From contig JAODGP010000063.1 in NCBI GenBank assembly GCA_025464345.1, positions 1 through 5,487 on the forward strand: a stretch of 5,487 nt of DNA, read 5' to 3'. The stretch is from Methanosarcinales archaeon (GTDB lineage Archaea > Halobacteriota > Syntropharchaeia > Alkanophagales > Methanospirareceae). Shown piece by piece: positions 1 to 5,162 of the stretch. A model generated the notes under the pieces. The model was not told the origin of the DNA and did not search any database. It saw only the letters and a list, made by a program, of their open reading frames with translations. Position numbers and translations under genes: made by a program. The number at the start of each line of letters is the position of its first letter. The first letter of the stretch is position 1.

Positions 1-1
1 A

Positions 2-61
2 TTCACAGATGCAAATGGTAAGAGATATGACAACTGGATACCTGCATTTAAACTATACTAA
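2..61 (+). CDS. Possible 3' end of a rightward gene, truncated by the window edge
   Basis: Reading from base 2 gives 19 protein-like codons ending in KRYDNWIPAFKLY and a TAA stop at 59-61. The peptide has a believable mix of aromatic, charged and hydrophobic residues, and it would leave a normal convergent intergenic stretch before the leftward gene that ends at 247. I do not recognise a family from so short a tail. A second frame (base 3 to the TGA at 144-146) is also open from the left edge and cannot be excluded; it is less attractive because it would run through the perfect dyad at 107-125. The call is an inference from reading-frame quality alone. Confidence 0.3.
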   Translation, partial: FTDANGKRYDNWIPAFKLY

Positions 62-246
62 TGATAGAAAGTCTCTCTGGCAAGCTTTCTTTAAACCCTT
101 TAGAAAAGCGTTTACCGTAAACGCTCCGCGGAAAGAAAGGTTGTGACTGCATTAAATCCACCAGTACCAGCGATAAAGCTAATACAAAATATCATCAAAT
201 TCTGCCTGTACCTGTGATTTGGTATTTCCAGCGTCAATTCCGCAAT
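62..246. other. AT-rich intergenic stretch at the 3' end of the FrhB-like gene
   Basis: No convincing gene is seen here on either strand. Several frames give short protein-like peptides, but none has a start signal. Composition is clearly more AT-rich (about 39% G+C counted over 1-240) than the neighbouring coding DNA (57% in the sample 361-420). It contains the perfect dyad at 107-125 and, touching it, the 8-bp palindrome TCCGCGGA (125-132). If the left-edge gene tail is real, this is the space between two convergent genes. No T-run terminator is evident. Confidence 0.5.
107..125. repeat. Perfect 19-bp inverted repeat (9-bp arms, 1-nt centre)
   Basis: The arms AGCGTTTAC and GTAAACGCT are exact reverse complements around a single C at 116. 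As RNA it could fold into an 8-bp stem with a CCG loop; as DNA it has the symmetry of a dimer binding site. It lies 45 nt after the possible stop codon at 59-61 and about 120 bp beyond the end of the leftward FrhB-like gene. No T-run follows on either strand, so a classical intrinsic terminator is not supported. Symmetry is certain; the role (3' stem-loop, operator or other) is unknown. Confidence 0.7.
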
Positions 247-1314
247 TTATTCCCGGAATGACGCTTGCGCTCGCTTATTCGCCGCAAGTTTTCTTACCAG
301 TTCCAGACCCGTATCCTTTATATCCTCAACCTCGATGTAACCGCTCTCGTGAGCACCTTTGAACAGTTCTTCACCACGTTCCGTGCGCACAATTACAGTT
401 GACCAGCCATCAGCCGAGCCAGCAGCACCAACGGATATATCCGCCAGCTCAGCCGAGAAATCTCTGCAAACAGAACAGCCTTCACCCACAAAACTGTTTA
501 AATCGCTAAGTGGAATGGAAACGACACCATCCACTCCATATACCAGCAGTTCTTTACCCTTTATATCAAACTTCCTCACTTGCTCGAGCGGCACACGCTC
601 AGCCACAAACTCCAGCAGTCCTTCCGTGTAATTCCTGGTGCAAAACAAGCCTATCAGTAGTTTCACACGCTCGATACCCACTTCGTACGGCTGCTTCACA
701 GCAGCAAGCTCCGTTTTACGTAAGCCCTGTATCTGACACGGCAGTCCGACAAATGCGATATCACTGTAACCCGCATTCAGCGCATCCCTCACACCCACCA
801 CCGAGGGATAGAGCGTATACTTAGTGCCGGCACTACGCTTCAATGCCTCAGAATCCCTTACAACCCTCACTTCAGGTCGCCAATCGCTGTTAGAAGCTGT
901 GACAACCGCACAATCAATCGCCTGCGTCTCCAGCGCATATGCCAGTACCGACGTGACCACACCCCCATCCTGCCCTTTTATCTCGCTACTCATTGCTCGC
1001 GCTTCATAGCAGCCCTTATATATACCCAGCACTTCGTCATCTCCGCTCGCCCTGCCAAATATGCTCTCTTCTATCGCCGTCAGCGGCATGAACGTCCTGG
1101 GGCAGAAAGTATAACACAGCCCGCAAACGGTATCATACTCCTCAGCAAATTCCGGCTCACCACCATCCACAGTTATCTTATCGCAGAAAGCTGCACAGGT
1201 ACCACACATGCTGCATTTACGCTTTACTATAACCTCCCGCTTCAAATCAGAGAAGCCGCGTTCTAAAAAAGCGGGCAACCGCACATAACCCTGTTCCTTT
1301 ATCTCCACAGCCAT
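247..1314 (-). CDS. FrhB/FdhB-family iron-sulfur flavoprotein (coenzyme F420 hydrogenase/dehydrogenase beta subunit-like)
   Basis: This 355-aa protein belongs to the family that passes electrons between reduced F420 (or another two-electron donor) and Fe-S partners through FAD, as in FrhB, FpoF/FqoF and F420-dependent formate dehydrogenase. An N-terminal ferredoxin-like part holds C34, C37, C40, C44, then C64, C67 and C71 (CGLCYTFCPR). Next comes the FrhB/FdhB N domain (GQDGGVVTS, about 114-122), then the C domain with GLPCQ (C193), FC (C225) and C280-x2-C283 followed by DFSAELADISVG (285-296), which is very typical. Length suits the FpoF/FqoF-type forms with an extra ferredoxin part rather than plain FrhB. 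The position expected for the first cysteine of the second ferredoxin motif is Asp61. There is no signal peptide or membrane helix, so it should be cytoplasmic. No hydrogenase, formate dehydrogenase or Fpo subunit lies beside it, so its partner and true electron donor are unknown. The ATG at 1314 is favoured by a TATA box 28 nt upstream; no Shine-Dalgarno is present. Confidence 0.9.
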   Translation of the reverse strand: MAVEIKEQGYVRLPAFLERGFSDLKREVIVKRKCSMCGTCAAFCDKITVDGGEPEFAEEYDTVCGLCYTFCPRTFMPLTAIEESIFGRASGDDEVLGIYKGCYEARAMSSEIKGQDGGVVTSVLAYALETQAIDCAVVTASNSDWRPEVRVVRDSEALKRSAGTKYTLYPSVVGVRDALNAGYSDIAFVGLPCQIQGLRKTELAAVKQPYEVGIERVKLLIGLFCTRNYTEGLLEFVAERVPLEQVRKFDIKGKELLVYGVDGVVSIPLSDLNSFVGEGCSVCRDFSAELADISVGAAGSADGWSTVIVRTERGEELFKGAHESGYIEVEDIKDTGLELVRKLAANKRAQASFRE

Positions 1315-1321
1315 ATCACAA

Positions 1322-1330
1322 CATATATAC
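1322..1330 (+). promoter_or_regulatory. TATA box for the cupin-ade operon
   Basis: CATATATAC is centred about 28 nt upstream of the cupin ATG at 1354, and the bases just before that ATG (AAAAAATAGACC) hold no Shine-Dalgarno. Start at or near the ATG is therefore likely. The box lies inside the initiation region of the opposing gene's promoter. The A-rich TATAAAAAA at 1339-1347 is too close to the ATG to serve this gene. Confidence 0.55.
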
Positions 1331-1334
1331 TATA

Positions 1335-1348
1335 CCATTATAAAAAAT
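1335..1348 (-). promoter_or_regulatory. TATA box for the leftward FrhB-like gene
   Basis: On the minus strand this reads ATTTTTTATAATGG. The TTTTTATA core (1346 to 1339) is centred about 28 nt upstream of the ATG at 1314, the spacing expected if transcription starts at or next to the start codon. No Shine-Dalgarno precedes that ATG, which agrees with a leaderless mRNA. Inferred from sequence and spacing. Confidence 0.6.
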
Positions 1349-1353
1349 AGACC

Positions 1354-1719
1354 ATGCTCATAAAAGATATACGCAACTGCGAATATTTTAGAGCAATGGA
1401 TAATTCCATACTGTGTGAGCTTTTACATCCGGTTAAAGAATCCTTGCCGGAAATACCTTTCAGTATCGCACATGCAATCGTGAAGCCGGGCGAGAGCACG
1501 AAACCGCACAGATTAAAAACGTCCGTTGAAGTATATTACGTACTGGATGGAGAAGGCAGGATATTCGTAAATGCTGAATCTGCTCACGTTCATCAGGGTC
1601 AGGCTATCTACATCCCGCCTGATTCGATACAGCATATCCAGAACACGGGCAATACCGACCTGAGAATCCTCTGTATTGTACACCCTGTGTGGCGATCGGA
1701 AGACGAAGAGGTGATATGA
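1354..1719 (+). CDS. Small single-domain cupin protein
   Basis: This 121-aa protein is one cupin beta-barrel, with little outside it. Motif 1 spans about 44-68 (KPGEST then PHRLKTSVEVYYVLDGEG), with H52 and E59 in the places of metal ligands. Motif 2 spans about 88-101 (PPDSIQHIQNTGN), with H94. The second histidine of the usual HxH is Leu54, a form I associate with a group of archaeal COG0662-type cupins, so metal may be held by fewer ligands or absent. The end, LRILCIVHPVW, is typical of that group. Cupins of this size may be isomerases, dioxygenases or sugar/ligand-binding proteins, and nothing here fixes a substrate. It is first in an operon with adenine deaminase, overlapping it by 4 bp, so the two are probably made together; a link to purine metabolism is only an inference. 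The start is supported by the TATA box at 1322-1330. Confidence 0.85.
   Translation: MLIKDIRNCEYFRAMDNSILCELLHPVKESLPEIPFSIAHAIVKPGESTKPHRLKTSVEVYYVLDGEGRIFVNAESAHVHQGQAIYIPPDSIQHIQNTGNTDLRILCIVHPVWRSEDEEVI
1708..1715 (+). promoter_or_regulatory. Shine-Dalgarno site that decides the ade start
   Basis: GAGGTGAT immediately precedes the ATG at 1716 and matches the anti-Shine-Dalgarno tail of archaeal 16S rRNA over all eight bases. With GAGG as the core, the spacer to ATG is 4 nt. It lies within the last codons of the cupin gene. It argues for the ATG at 1716 over the in-frame GTG at 1689, which has no such site. Pairing is read from sequence; function is inferred. Confidence 0.7.
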
Positions 1720-3332
1720 AGGAAGTCACGGGCAATATTGTGGACATCCTCAACGACGAGATATATCCAGCTACACTTGTATTCGGTAATAAAATAGAAT
1801 CTATAAAACGAGCAAGGGCGGGGCGATATTACATCATACCCGGGTTCGTTGATGCTCATATCCATATAGAGAGTTCGATGCTAACGCCTGCGGAATTCGC
1901 CAGAATAGCTACGGTTCACGGCACCATAGCGGTGGTAGCCGACCCGCACGAGATAGCAAATGTGCTGGGCGTGCCGGGTGTGAAGTACATGATAGAAGAT
2001 GGCGGTACGGTACCGCTGAAGTTCTATTTCGGCGCGCCTTCATGCGTACCCGCATCGCCCTTCGAGACTGCCGGCTCTACTATAAACTCAGCGGGAATAG
2101 AGGAACTGCTGCGGATGGACGAGATAAAGTATCTTGGAGAGGTGATGAATTTCCATGCGGTGATCAATAACGACCCGGATATGCTCAGAAAGATCCATAT
2201 CGCAACGCGGTATGGTAAATTGGTGGATGGTCATGCGCCGGGACTTGGAGGCGCGGCTCTGAGGGAGTACGTACGTCATGGAATATCCACAGACCATGAA
2301 TGCCAGACAAGGGCGGAGGCACTGGAAAAACTATCCTCTGGTATGAAAATCCAGATTAGAGAAGGTTCTGCGGCAAAGAACTTCGATGATCTGATTGGCA
2401 TTGCAGATGAACATTACAGGGACTGCATGTTCTGTACCGATGATCTGCACCCCCACGATCTGATAAAAGGGCATATAAACCTGCTCGTGAAACGCGCGCT
2501 CGACTGTGGTATAGATATGATGAAGGTTCTGCGTATTGCATGTGTGAATCCTGTCATGCACTACAGGCTCGATGTGGGTCTGCTCCATCCGGGCGATTAT
2601 GCCGATTTCATCGTTGTTGATCGCGATTTCAACGTAAAAAAGACATTTATCAATGGCATCATGGCAGCAGAAGATGGCATGCCACTTATACCACGAAGGA
2701 GATCAACCGTGGTGAACAGATTTGAAGCACGTGAGCGAGAAGTTACGGATTTCAGAGTTGACCATGCACCAGGGCGTATCAACGTGATCGTCGCCTTTGA
2801 TGGTCAGCTGGTCACAGGCAGACAGCTTGTGGCACCGAAAGAAGCTGGAGGCTGTGTGGTCTCCGATACCGACAGGGACATACTGAAACTGGCTGTTATA
2901 AACCGGTATGATGCGGAAGCGGAACCAGCGATCGGGTTCGTTACGAACTTCGGACTGAAAAAGGGCGCAATCGCATCGAGCATTGCTCATGACTCACATA
3001 ATATCATTGCCGTTGGTGTTAATGATACAGACCTGTGTAAAGCGGTGAATCTTATAATAAAGCACCATGGCGGTATAAGTGTGGTTGCTGATGATAGGGA
3101 AATGTGTTTGCCACTGCCTGTGGCTGGGCTCATGAGTACAGACGATTATGCCTCAGTTGCAATGCGATACCGTGAGATAGACGCAATGGCGAAATCACTC
3201 GGCACATCACTGAGTGCGCCTTTCATGACTCTCTCTTTCATGGCATTAACCGTGATACCGGAGTTAAAGCTGAGCGATAAGGGGCTGTTTGATGTTAATA
3301 CTGCACAGTTCATCAATCTATTCAGCAATTAA
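1716..3332 (+). CDS. ade: Adenine deaminase
   Basis: Ade converts adenine and water to hypoxanthine and ammonia in cytoplasmic purine salvage. The 538-aa protein has the family's two-part layout. An amidohydrolase barrel carries PGFVDAHIHIESS (42-54; metal ligands H48 and H50), HGT and DPHEIANVLG (68-85; H78), PSCVP (108-112), GEVMNF (141-146; E142, likely bridging ligand), GHAPGL (172-177; H173), DHEC (193-196; H194), REGSAAKN (215-222) and the catalytic-type TDD (241-243). The adenine deaminase C-terminal domain follows from about 350, with SSIAHDSHNIIAVG (421-434). All expected metal residues are present and length is normal, so it should be active. The start is the ATG at 1716, not the upstream GTG at 1689 (nine codons longer): the family N-terminus fits, GAGGTGAT lies directly upstream, and ATG overlaps the cupin TGA as ATGA, suggesting translational coupling. 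Its stop overlaps the convergent gene's stop. Confidence 0.95.
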   Translation: MKEVTGNIVDILNDEIYPATLVFGNKIESIKRARAGRYYIIPGFVDAHIHIESSMLTPAEFARIATVHGTIAVVADPHEIANVLGVPGVKYMIEDGGTVPLKFYFGAPSCVPASPFETAGSTINSAGIEELLRMDEIKYLGEVMNFHAVINNDPDMLRKIHIATRYGKLVDGHAPGLGGAALREYVRHGISTDHECQTRAEALEKLSSGMKIQIREGSAAKNFDDLIGIADEHYRDCMFCTDDLHPHDLIKGHINLLVKRALDCGIDMMKVLRIACVNPVMHYRLDVGLLHPGDYADFIVVDRDFNVKKTFINGIMAAEDGMPLIPRRRSTVVNRFEAREREVTDFRVDHAPGRINVIVAFDGQLVTGRQLVAPKEAGGCVVSDTDRDILKLAVINRYDAEAEPAIGFVTNFGLKKGAIASSIAHDSHNIIAVGVNDTDLCKAVNLIIKHHGGISVVADDREMCLPLPVAGLMSTDDYASVAMRYREIDAMAKSLGTSLSAPFMTLSFMALTVIPELKLSDKGLFDVNTAQFINLFSN

Positions 3333-3760
3333 AACAGACGCAGTTTCTTCTTTATAGCCCGTAGCTCATCATCACCCAGATGGAGCATATCCTTTATCTG
3401 GCTTTCGGGATAATTCTCCACGAACAGCCATACGAACTCTCGTTCTACCGGTGAAAGATTCTCCTCTTTTATAAGCTCGTTGAGTTTCTCCACCTTTCTT
3501 TTCAGCTCTTTTATGAATACACCGATACGCACAGGCTTCACCGCCTCCTGGTGCTTGTTCTTCGTACCTGATTTGGGATAGCCAAAAGTATTTAAAGTCC
3601 GCCCAACAGAATTGAACTTAAGCAAAGGCAAACCCTCGGCAGCCCTGCGCGCATTCTCTTCCTCATAGATCTCTTCCGCTGACATACCCTCTTCGCTCTC
3701 TAACCGGTCCAAATAGCGATACATCCAGTGGTCTTTTCCTACACCCTTGACCTCTTTCAT
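3329..3760 (-). CDS. Unrecognised 143-aa protein with HTH-like C-terminus
   Basis: I do not recognise a family. The protein is highly charged, with no signal peptide, membrane helix or cysteine. Residues 1-45 are acidic and helical-looking (MYRYLDRLESEEG, EEIYEEENARRAAEG). A more basic linker (about 52-78, GYPKSGTKNK) leads to a heptad-like lysine/glutamate helix at 82-100 that could be a short coiled coil. Residues 102-141 (LSPVEREFVWLF, then YPESQIKDMLHLGDDEL and AIKKKLRLF) follow the spacing of a sigma-region-4/LuxR-like helix-turn-helix: LSP-x-ERE, then a helix, a turn at LG, and a basic last helix. That suggests DNA binding but is only pattern-level evidence. The start at 3760 is backed by a consensus TATA box 28 nt upstream and there is no Shine-Dalgarno, so it probably has its own leaderless transcript although the XRE regulator is just upstream on the same strand (42 bp away). 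The TAA stop overlaps that of ade. Confidence 0.75.
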   Translation of the reverse strand: MKEVKGVGKDHWMYRYLDRLESEEGMSAEEIYEEENARRAAEGLPLLKFNSVGRTLNTFGYPKSGTKNKHQEAVKPVRIGVFIKELKRKVEKLNELIKEENLSPVEREFVWLFVENYPESQIKDMLHLGDDELRAIKKKLRLF

Positions 3761-3769
3761 CGCTTTAAA

Positions 3770-3787
3770 ATAACAGGTGCTTGTTAT
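3770..3787. promoter_or_regulatory. Operator-like dyad in the promoter of the 143-aa gene
   Basis: ATAACA (3770-3775) and TGTTAT (3782-3787) are exact inverted 6-bp arms with a 6-nt spacer. They sit between the TATA box and the expected start of transcription at about 3760, touching the downstream edge of the box, so a bound protein would block initiation. The adjacent HTH regulator or the gene's own product are candidate binders. Six-base arms can arise by chance, so this is tentative. Confidence 0.3.
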
Positions 3788-3794
3788 ATAAAAG
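3784..3794 (-). promoter_or_regulatory. Consensus TATA box for the 143-aa gene
   Basis: The minus strand reads CTTTTATATAA, containing TTTATATA (3792 to 3785), the textbook archaeal box, centred about 28 nt upstream of the ATG at 3760. It begins only 9 bp after the stop codon of the upstream regulator gene, which argues for separate initiation rather than simple read-through. Confidence 0.7.
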
Positions 3795-3802
3795 ATTCAG
3801 AT

Positions 3803-4330
3803 TCAACTTATCTTCTTCGCTGCCAGCTCGATAGCCCTCATAATGCTCGTTCTCGGTCTTATCGTCGCTACCGGTATATTCACTATCCGTTCTACCGTGG
3901 GACTGACGATCGGAGCACAGACAAGTGCGGAAGCGCCCTCCTTCTCAGCCTGTATCGCCGCTATCATTGCTTCTTCCATCGTTGTTACTGCATACTCACG
4001 GAGATCAAAACTCGCGCCTTCAACACTTATCTCACGCCGGTCCAGCACGTCCAGACAGCCCCGGGAGCAAATAACCGCTATGAACCGCTTCTTAGACGAA
4101 CCGCCGGACTCCATCTCACGTACTGTGGTTATTATCTTCCTGAAAGTACGCAGGTTCGGGTCACGCTCACCCGCCAGTATCTTGTATAGCGTGCTCGTGG
4201 GTATACCCGATTTCGCACTGAACTCACTTATACTGATGCCAAGACCATGTTTGATCGCTTCTGAAAGTACCTCCGGCAATTCCTTATTATGCACGAATAC
4301 CTCTTTCACTATTGTATCTGCAATACTCAT
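3803..4330 (-). CDS. XRE-type HTH transcriptional regulator with C-terminal sensor-like domain
   Basis: This 175-aa protein probably binds DNA as a dimer. Residues 32-70 form a Cro/C1-type helix-turn-helix: ISEFSAKSGIPTSTLYKILAG is the helix-turn-helix core, followed by ERDPNLRTFRKII. A short Gly/Ser linker (74-80) leads to a second domain, 82-175, with alternating strands and helices: FIAVICSRGCLDVL, then ATTMEE-type helix residues at about 115-131, ASALVCAP (133-140), and VERIVNIPVATIRPRTSIMRAIELA. The last segment resembles the second half of PrpR_N-like sensor domains (a statement about a site not being recognised, followed by 'iPv' and a helix), so a small-molecule sensor is plausible, but I could not compare it further. 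C88, C92 and C138 could be redox-active. It is divergent, across 34 bp, from the sugar isomerase-like gene, the usual arrangement for a regulator and its target. The ATG at 4330 is supported by a TATA box about 28 nt upstream; there is no Shine-Dalgarno. Confidence 0.85.
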   Translation of the reverse strand: MSIADTIVKEVFVHNKELPEVLSEAIKHGLGISISEFSAKSGIPTSTLYKILAGERDPNLRTFRKIITTVREMESGGSSKKRFIAVICSRGCLDVLDRREISVEGASFDLREYAVTTMEEAMIAAIQAEKEGASALVCAPIVSPTVERIVNIPVATIRPRTSIMRAIELAAKKIS

Positions 4331-4335
4331 AACTT

Positions 4336-4342
4336 CTTTTTA
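4336..4342 (+). promoter_or_regulatory. Weak TATA-like element for the isomerase-like gene
   Basis: CTTTTTA is centred about 26 nt upstream of the ATG at 4365, the position where a box is expected for a leaderless mRNA. It departs from the TTTATATA consensus, so the promoter may be weak or need an activator. The better-looking TATATAA at 4356-4362 lies only a few bases before the ATG and cannot serve this gene. Confidence 0.35.
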
Positions 4343-4352
4343 GCTACTCTTA

Positions 4353-4363
4353 CAATATATAAG
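4353..4363 (-). promoter_or_regulatory. TATA box for the XRE regulator gene
   Basis: The minus strand reads CTTATATATTG, centred about 28 nt upstream of the ATG at 4330. Its upstream edge is only 1 bp from the start codon of the divergent isomerase-like gene at 4365, so the two promoters overlap almost completely. No Shine-Dalgarno precedes the regulator's ATG. Confidence 0.6.
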
Positions 4364-4364
4364 C

Positions 4365-5150
4365 ATGCTAAAGATAAGCTTTTCACTGGTTGATGCGCGG
4401 GTCAATCCTTTGAAATGGGTGTACCAGCTCGAAGATGCGGGCTTCCAGGGCTGGGAGATAGTGGCTGAAGGTCTGCAATGCGTTGAAGGCGAGTTCAAAG
4501 AGCGTGTGCGAGAGGTGTATCAGACCACCAATCTTATTATATCGCTCCATGCCCCGCTATCAGATATAAACATAGCGAGTGTGAATGAGCGTATCTGGGC
4601 AGAGAGCATAAGACAGATAAAAGAGAGTATAGAGAACGCCTATGAGTTCGTGGATGATATATGTGTCGTACATCCCGGTCTTTTATCGCCTCTATCCATG
4701 CATGTACCGGATAGGGCGTTTGATAAAGCGATTACGGGTTTAGCGGAATTATGCGATTTCGCATCCGGGTATGGGCTGAGAATAGCGGTCGAGAATCTCA
4801 CCTCTGCGAATATGCTGATGGGTCGCTATCCTGATGAGCTCATACGGATAGTAAGGGGCGTGAACAGAGACAACATAGGGCTATGCCTTGATGTTGCCCA
4901 TGCCAATACAACAAATACACTGGATGAGTTCCTCGCAAAGGCAGACGACATGAACATAATACACATGCATGCAAGCGATAACTACGGAACGGACGACCTG
5001 CATCTACCTCTCGGGCGGGGTAATATTGACTGGTATAAGGTATTCAGTGTTATCAAAGAAAAAGAATACGATGGTCTATTTGTAATAGAGGTGTACAGCC
5101 TGGCAGCGGGGATAGAAAGCCTGGAATACGTCCGCAAGCAACTATGTTAA
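4365..5150 (+). CDS. Sugar phosphate isomerase/epimerase-like TIM-barrel protein (AP endonuclease 2 fold)
   Basis: This 261-aa protein has the length and motif order of the xylose isomerase-like/endonuclease IV superfamily (COG1082), metal-dependent enzymes that usually isomerise or epimerise sugars or related polyols. Visible barrel-edge metal residues are H62 (SLHAPL), H103 (VVHPGL), E143 (AVENL), D176 and H179 (LDVAHA), H200 and H202 (IHMHASDN, with D205), H213 in DLHLPLGRGNIDW (211-223), and E242 (VIEVY). The GxGxIDW stretch and the following helix are standard. All metal positions are filled, so it should be active. The substrate cannot be read from sequence; an inositol- or sugar-phosphate is more likely than DNA, because endonuclease IV itself is longer and has different signature motifs. 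It is divergent from an XRE-type regulator, its likely controller. The ATG at 4365 has no Shine-Dalgarno and is probably leaderless. Confidence 0.88.
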   Translation: MLKISFSLVDARVNPLKWVYQLEDAGFQGWEIVAEGLQCVEGEFKERVREVYQTTNLIISLHAPLSDINIASVNERIWAESIRQIKESIENAYEFVDDICVVHPGLLSPLSMHVPDRAFDKAITGLAELCDFASGYGLRIAVENLTSANMLMGRYPDELIRIVRGVNRDNIGLCLDVAHANTTNTLDEFLAKADDMNIIHMHASDNYGTDDLHLPLGRGNIDWYKVFSVIKEKEYDGLFVIEVYSLAAGIESLEYVRKQLC

Positions 5151-5162
5151 AAAAATACTAAC

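Noticed and set aside
9..146. Open frame of 45 codons on the plus strand (ATG at 9), also open to the window's left edge
   Set aside because: The peptide is fairly protein-like, but it has no TATA or Shine-Dalgarno that can be seen, overlaps the competing frame ending at 61, and passes through the perfect dyad at 107-125. It remains an alternative to the tail ending at 61.
118..249. Extension of the FrhB-like gene past its stop, in frame, giving a hydrophobic stretch (LMIFCISFIAGTGGFNAV)
   Set aside because: It would need read-through of the TAA at 247-249. The family ends normally at about this length, and no start signal supports a separate small membrane protein.
510..824. Plus-strand open frame of 104 codons antisense to the FrhB-like gene
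   Set aside because: It lies wholly inside a well-supported family gene on the other strand, and its translation is low-complexity and His/Pro/Ser-rich, typical of a shadow frame.
1689..1715. GTG start giving adenine deaminase nine extra residues
   Set aside because: No Shine-Dalgarno precedes it, the added residues (AIGRRRGD) do not look like the family N-terminus, and the ATG at 1716 has an ideal Shine-Dalgarno and an ATGA overlap.
3728..4189. Plus-strand open frame of 153 codons across the 143-aa gene/regulator gap
   Set aside because: It spans the promoter and start of the 143-aa gene, and its translation is rich in Tyr, Arg, His and Cys with no domain-like pattern, so it is a shadow frame.
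3843..4343. Plus-strand open frame of 166 codons antisense to the HTH regulator
   Set aside because: It mirrors almost the whole regulator gene; the minus strand has a clear HTH domain and promoter, while this frame has neither a recognisable domain nor a start signal.
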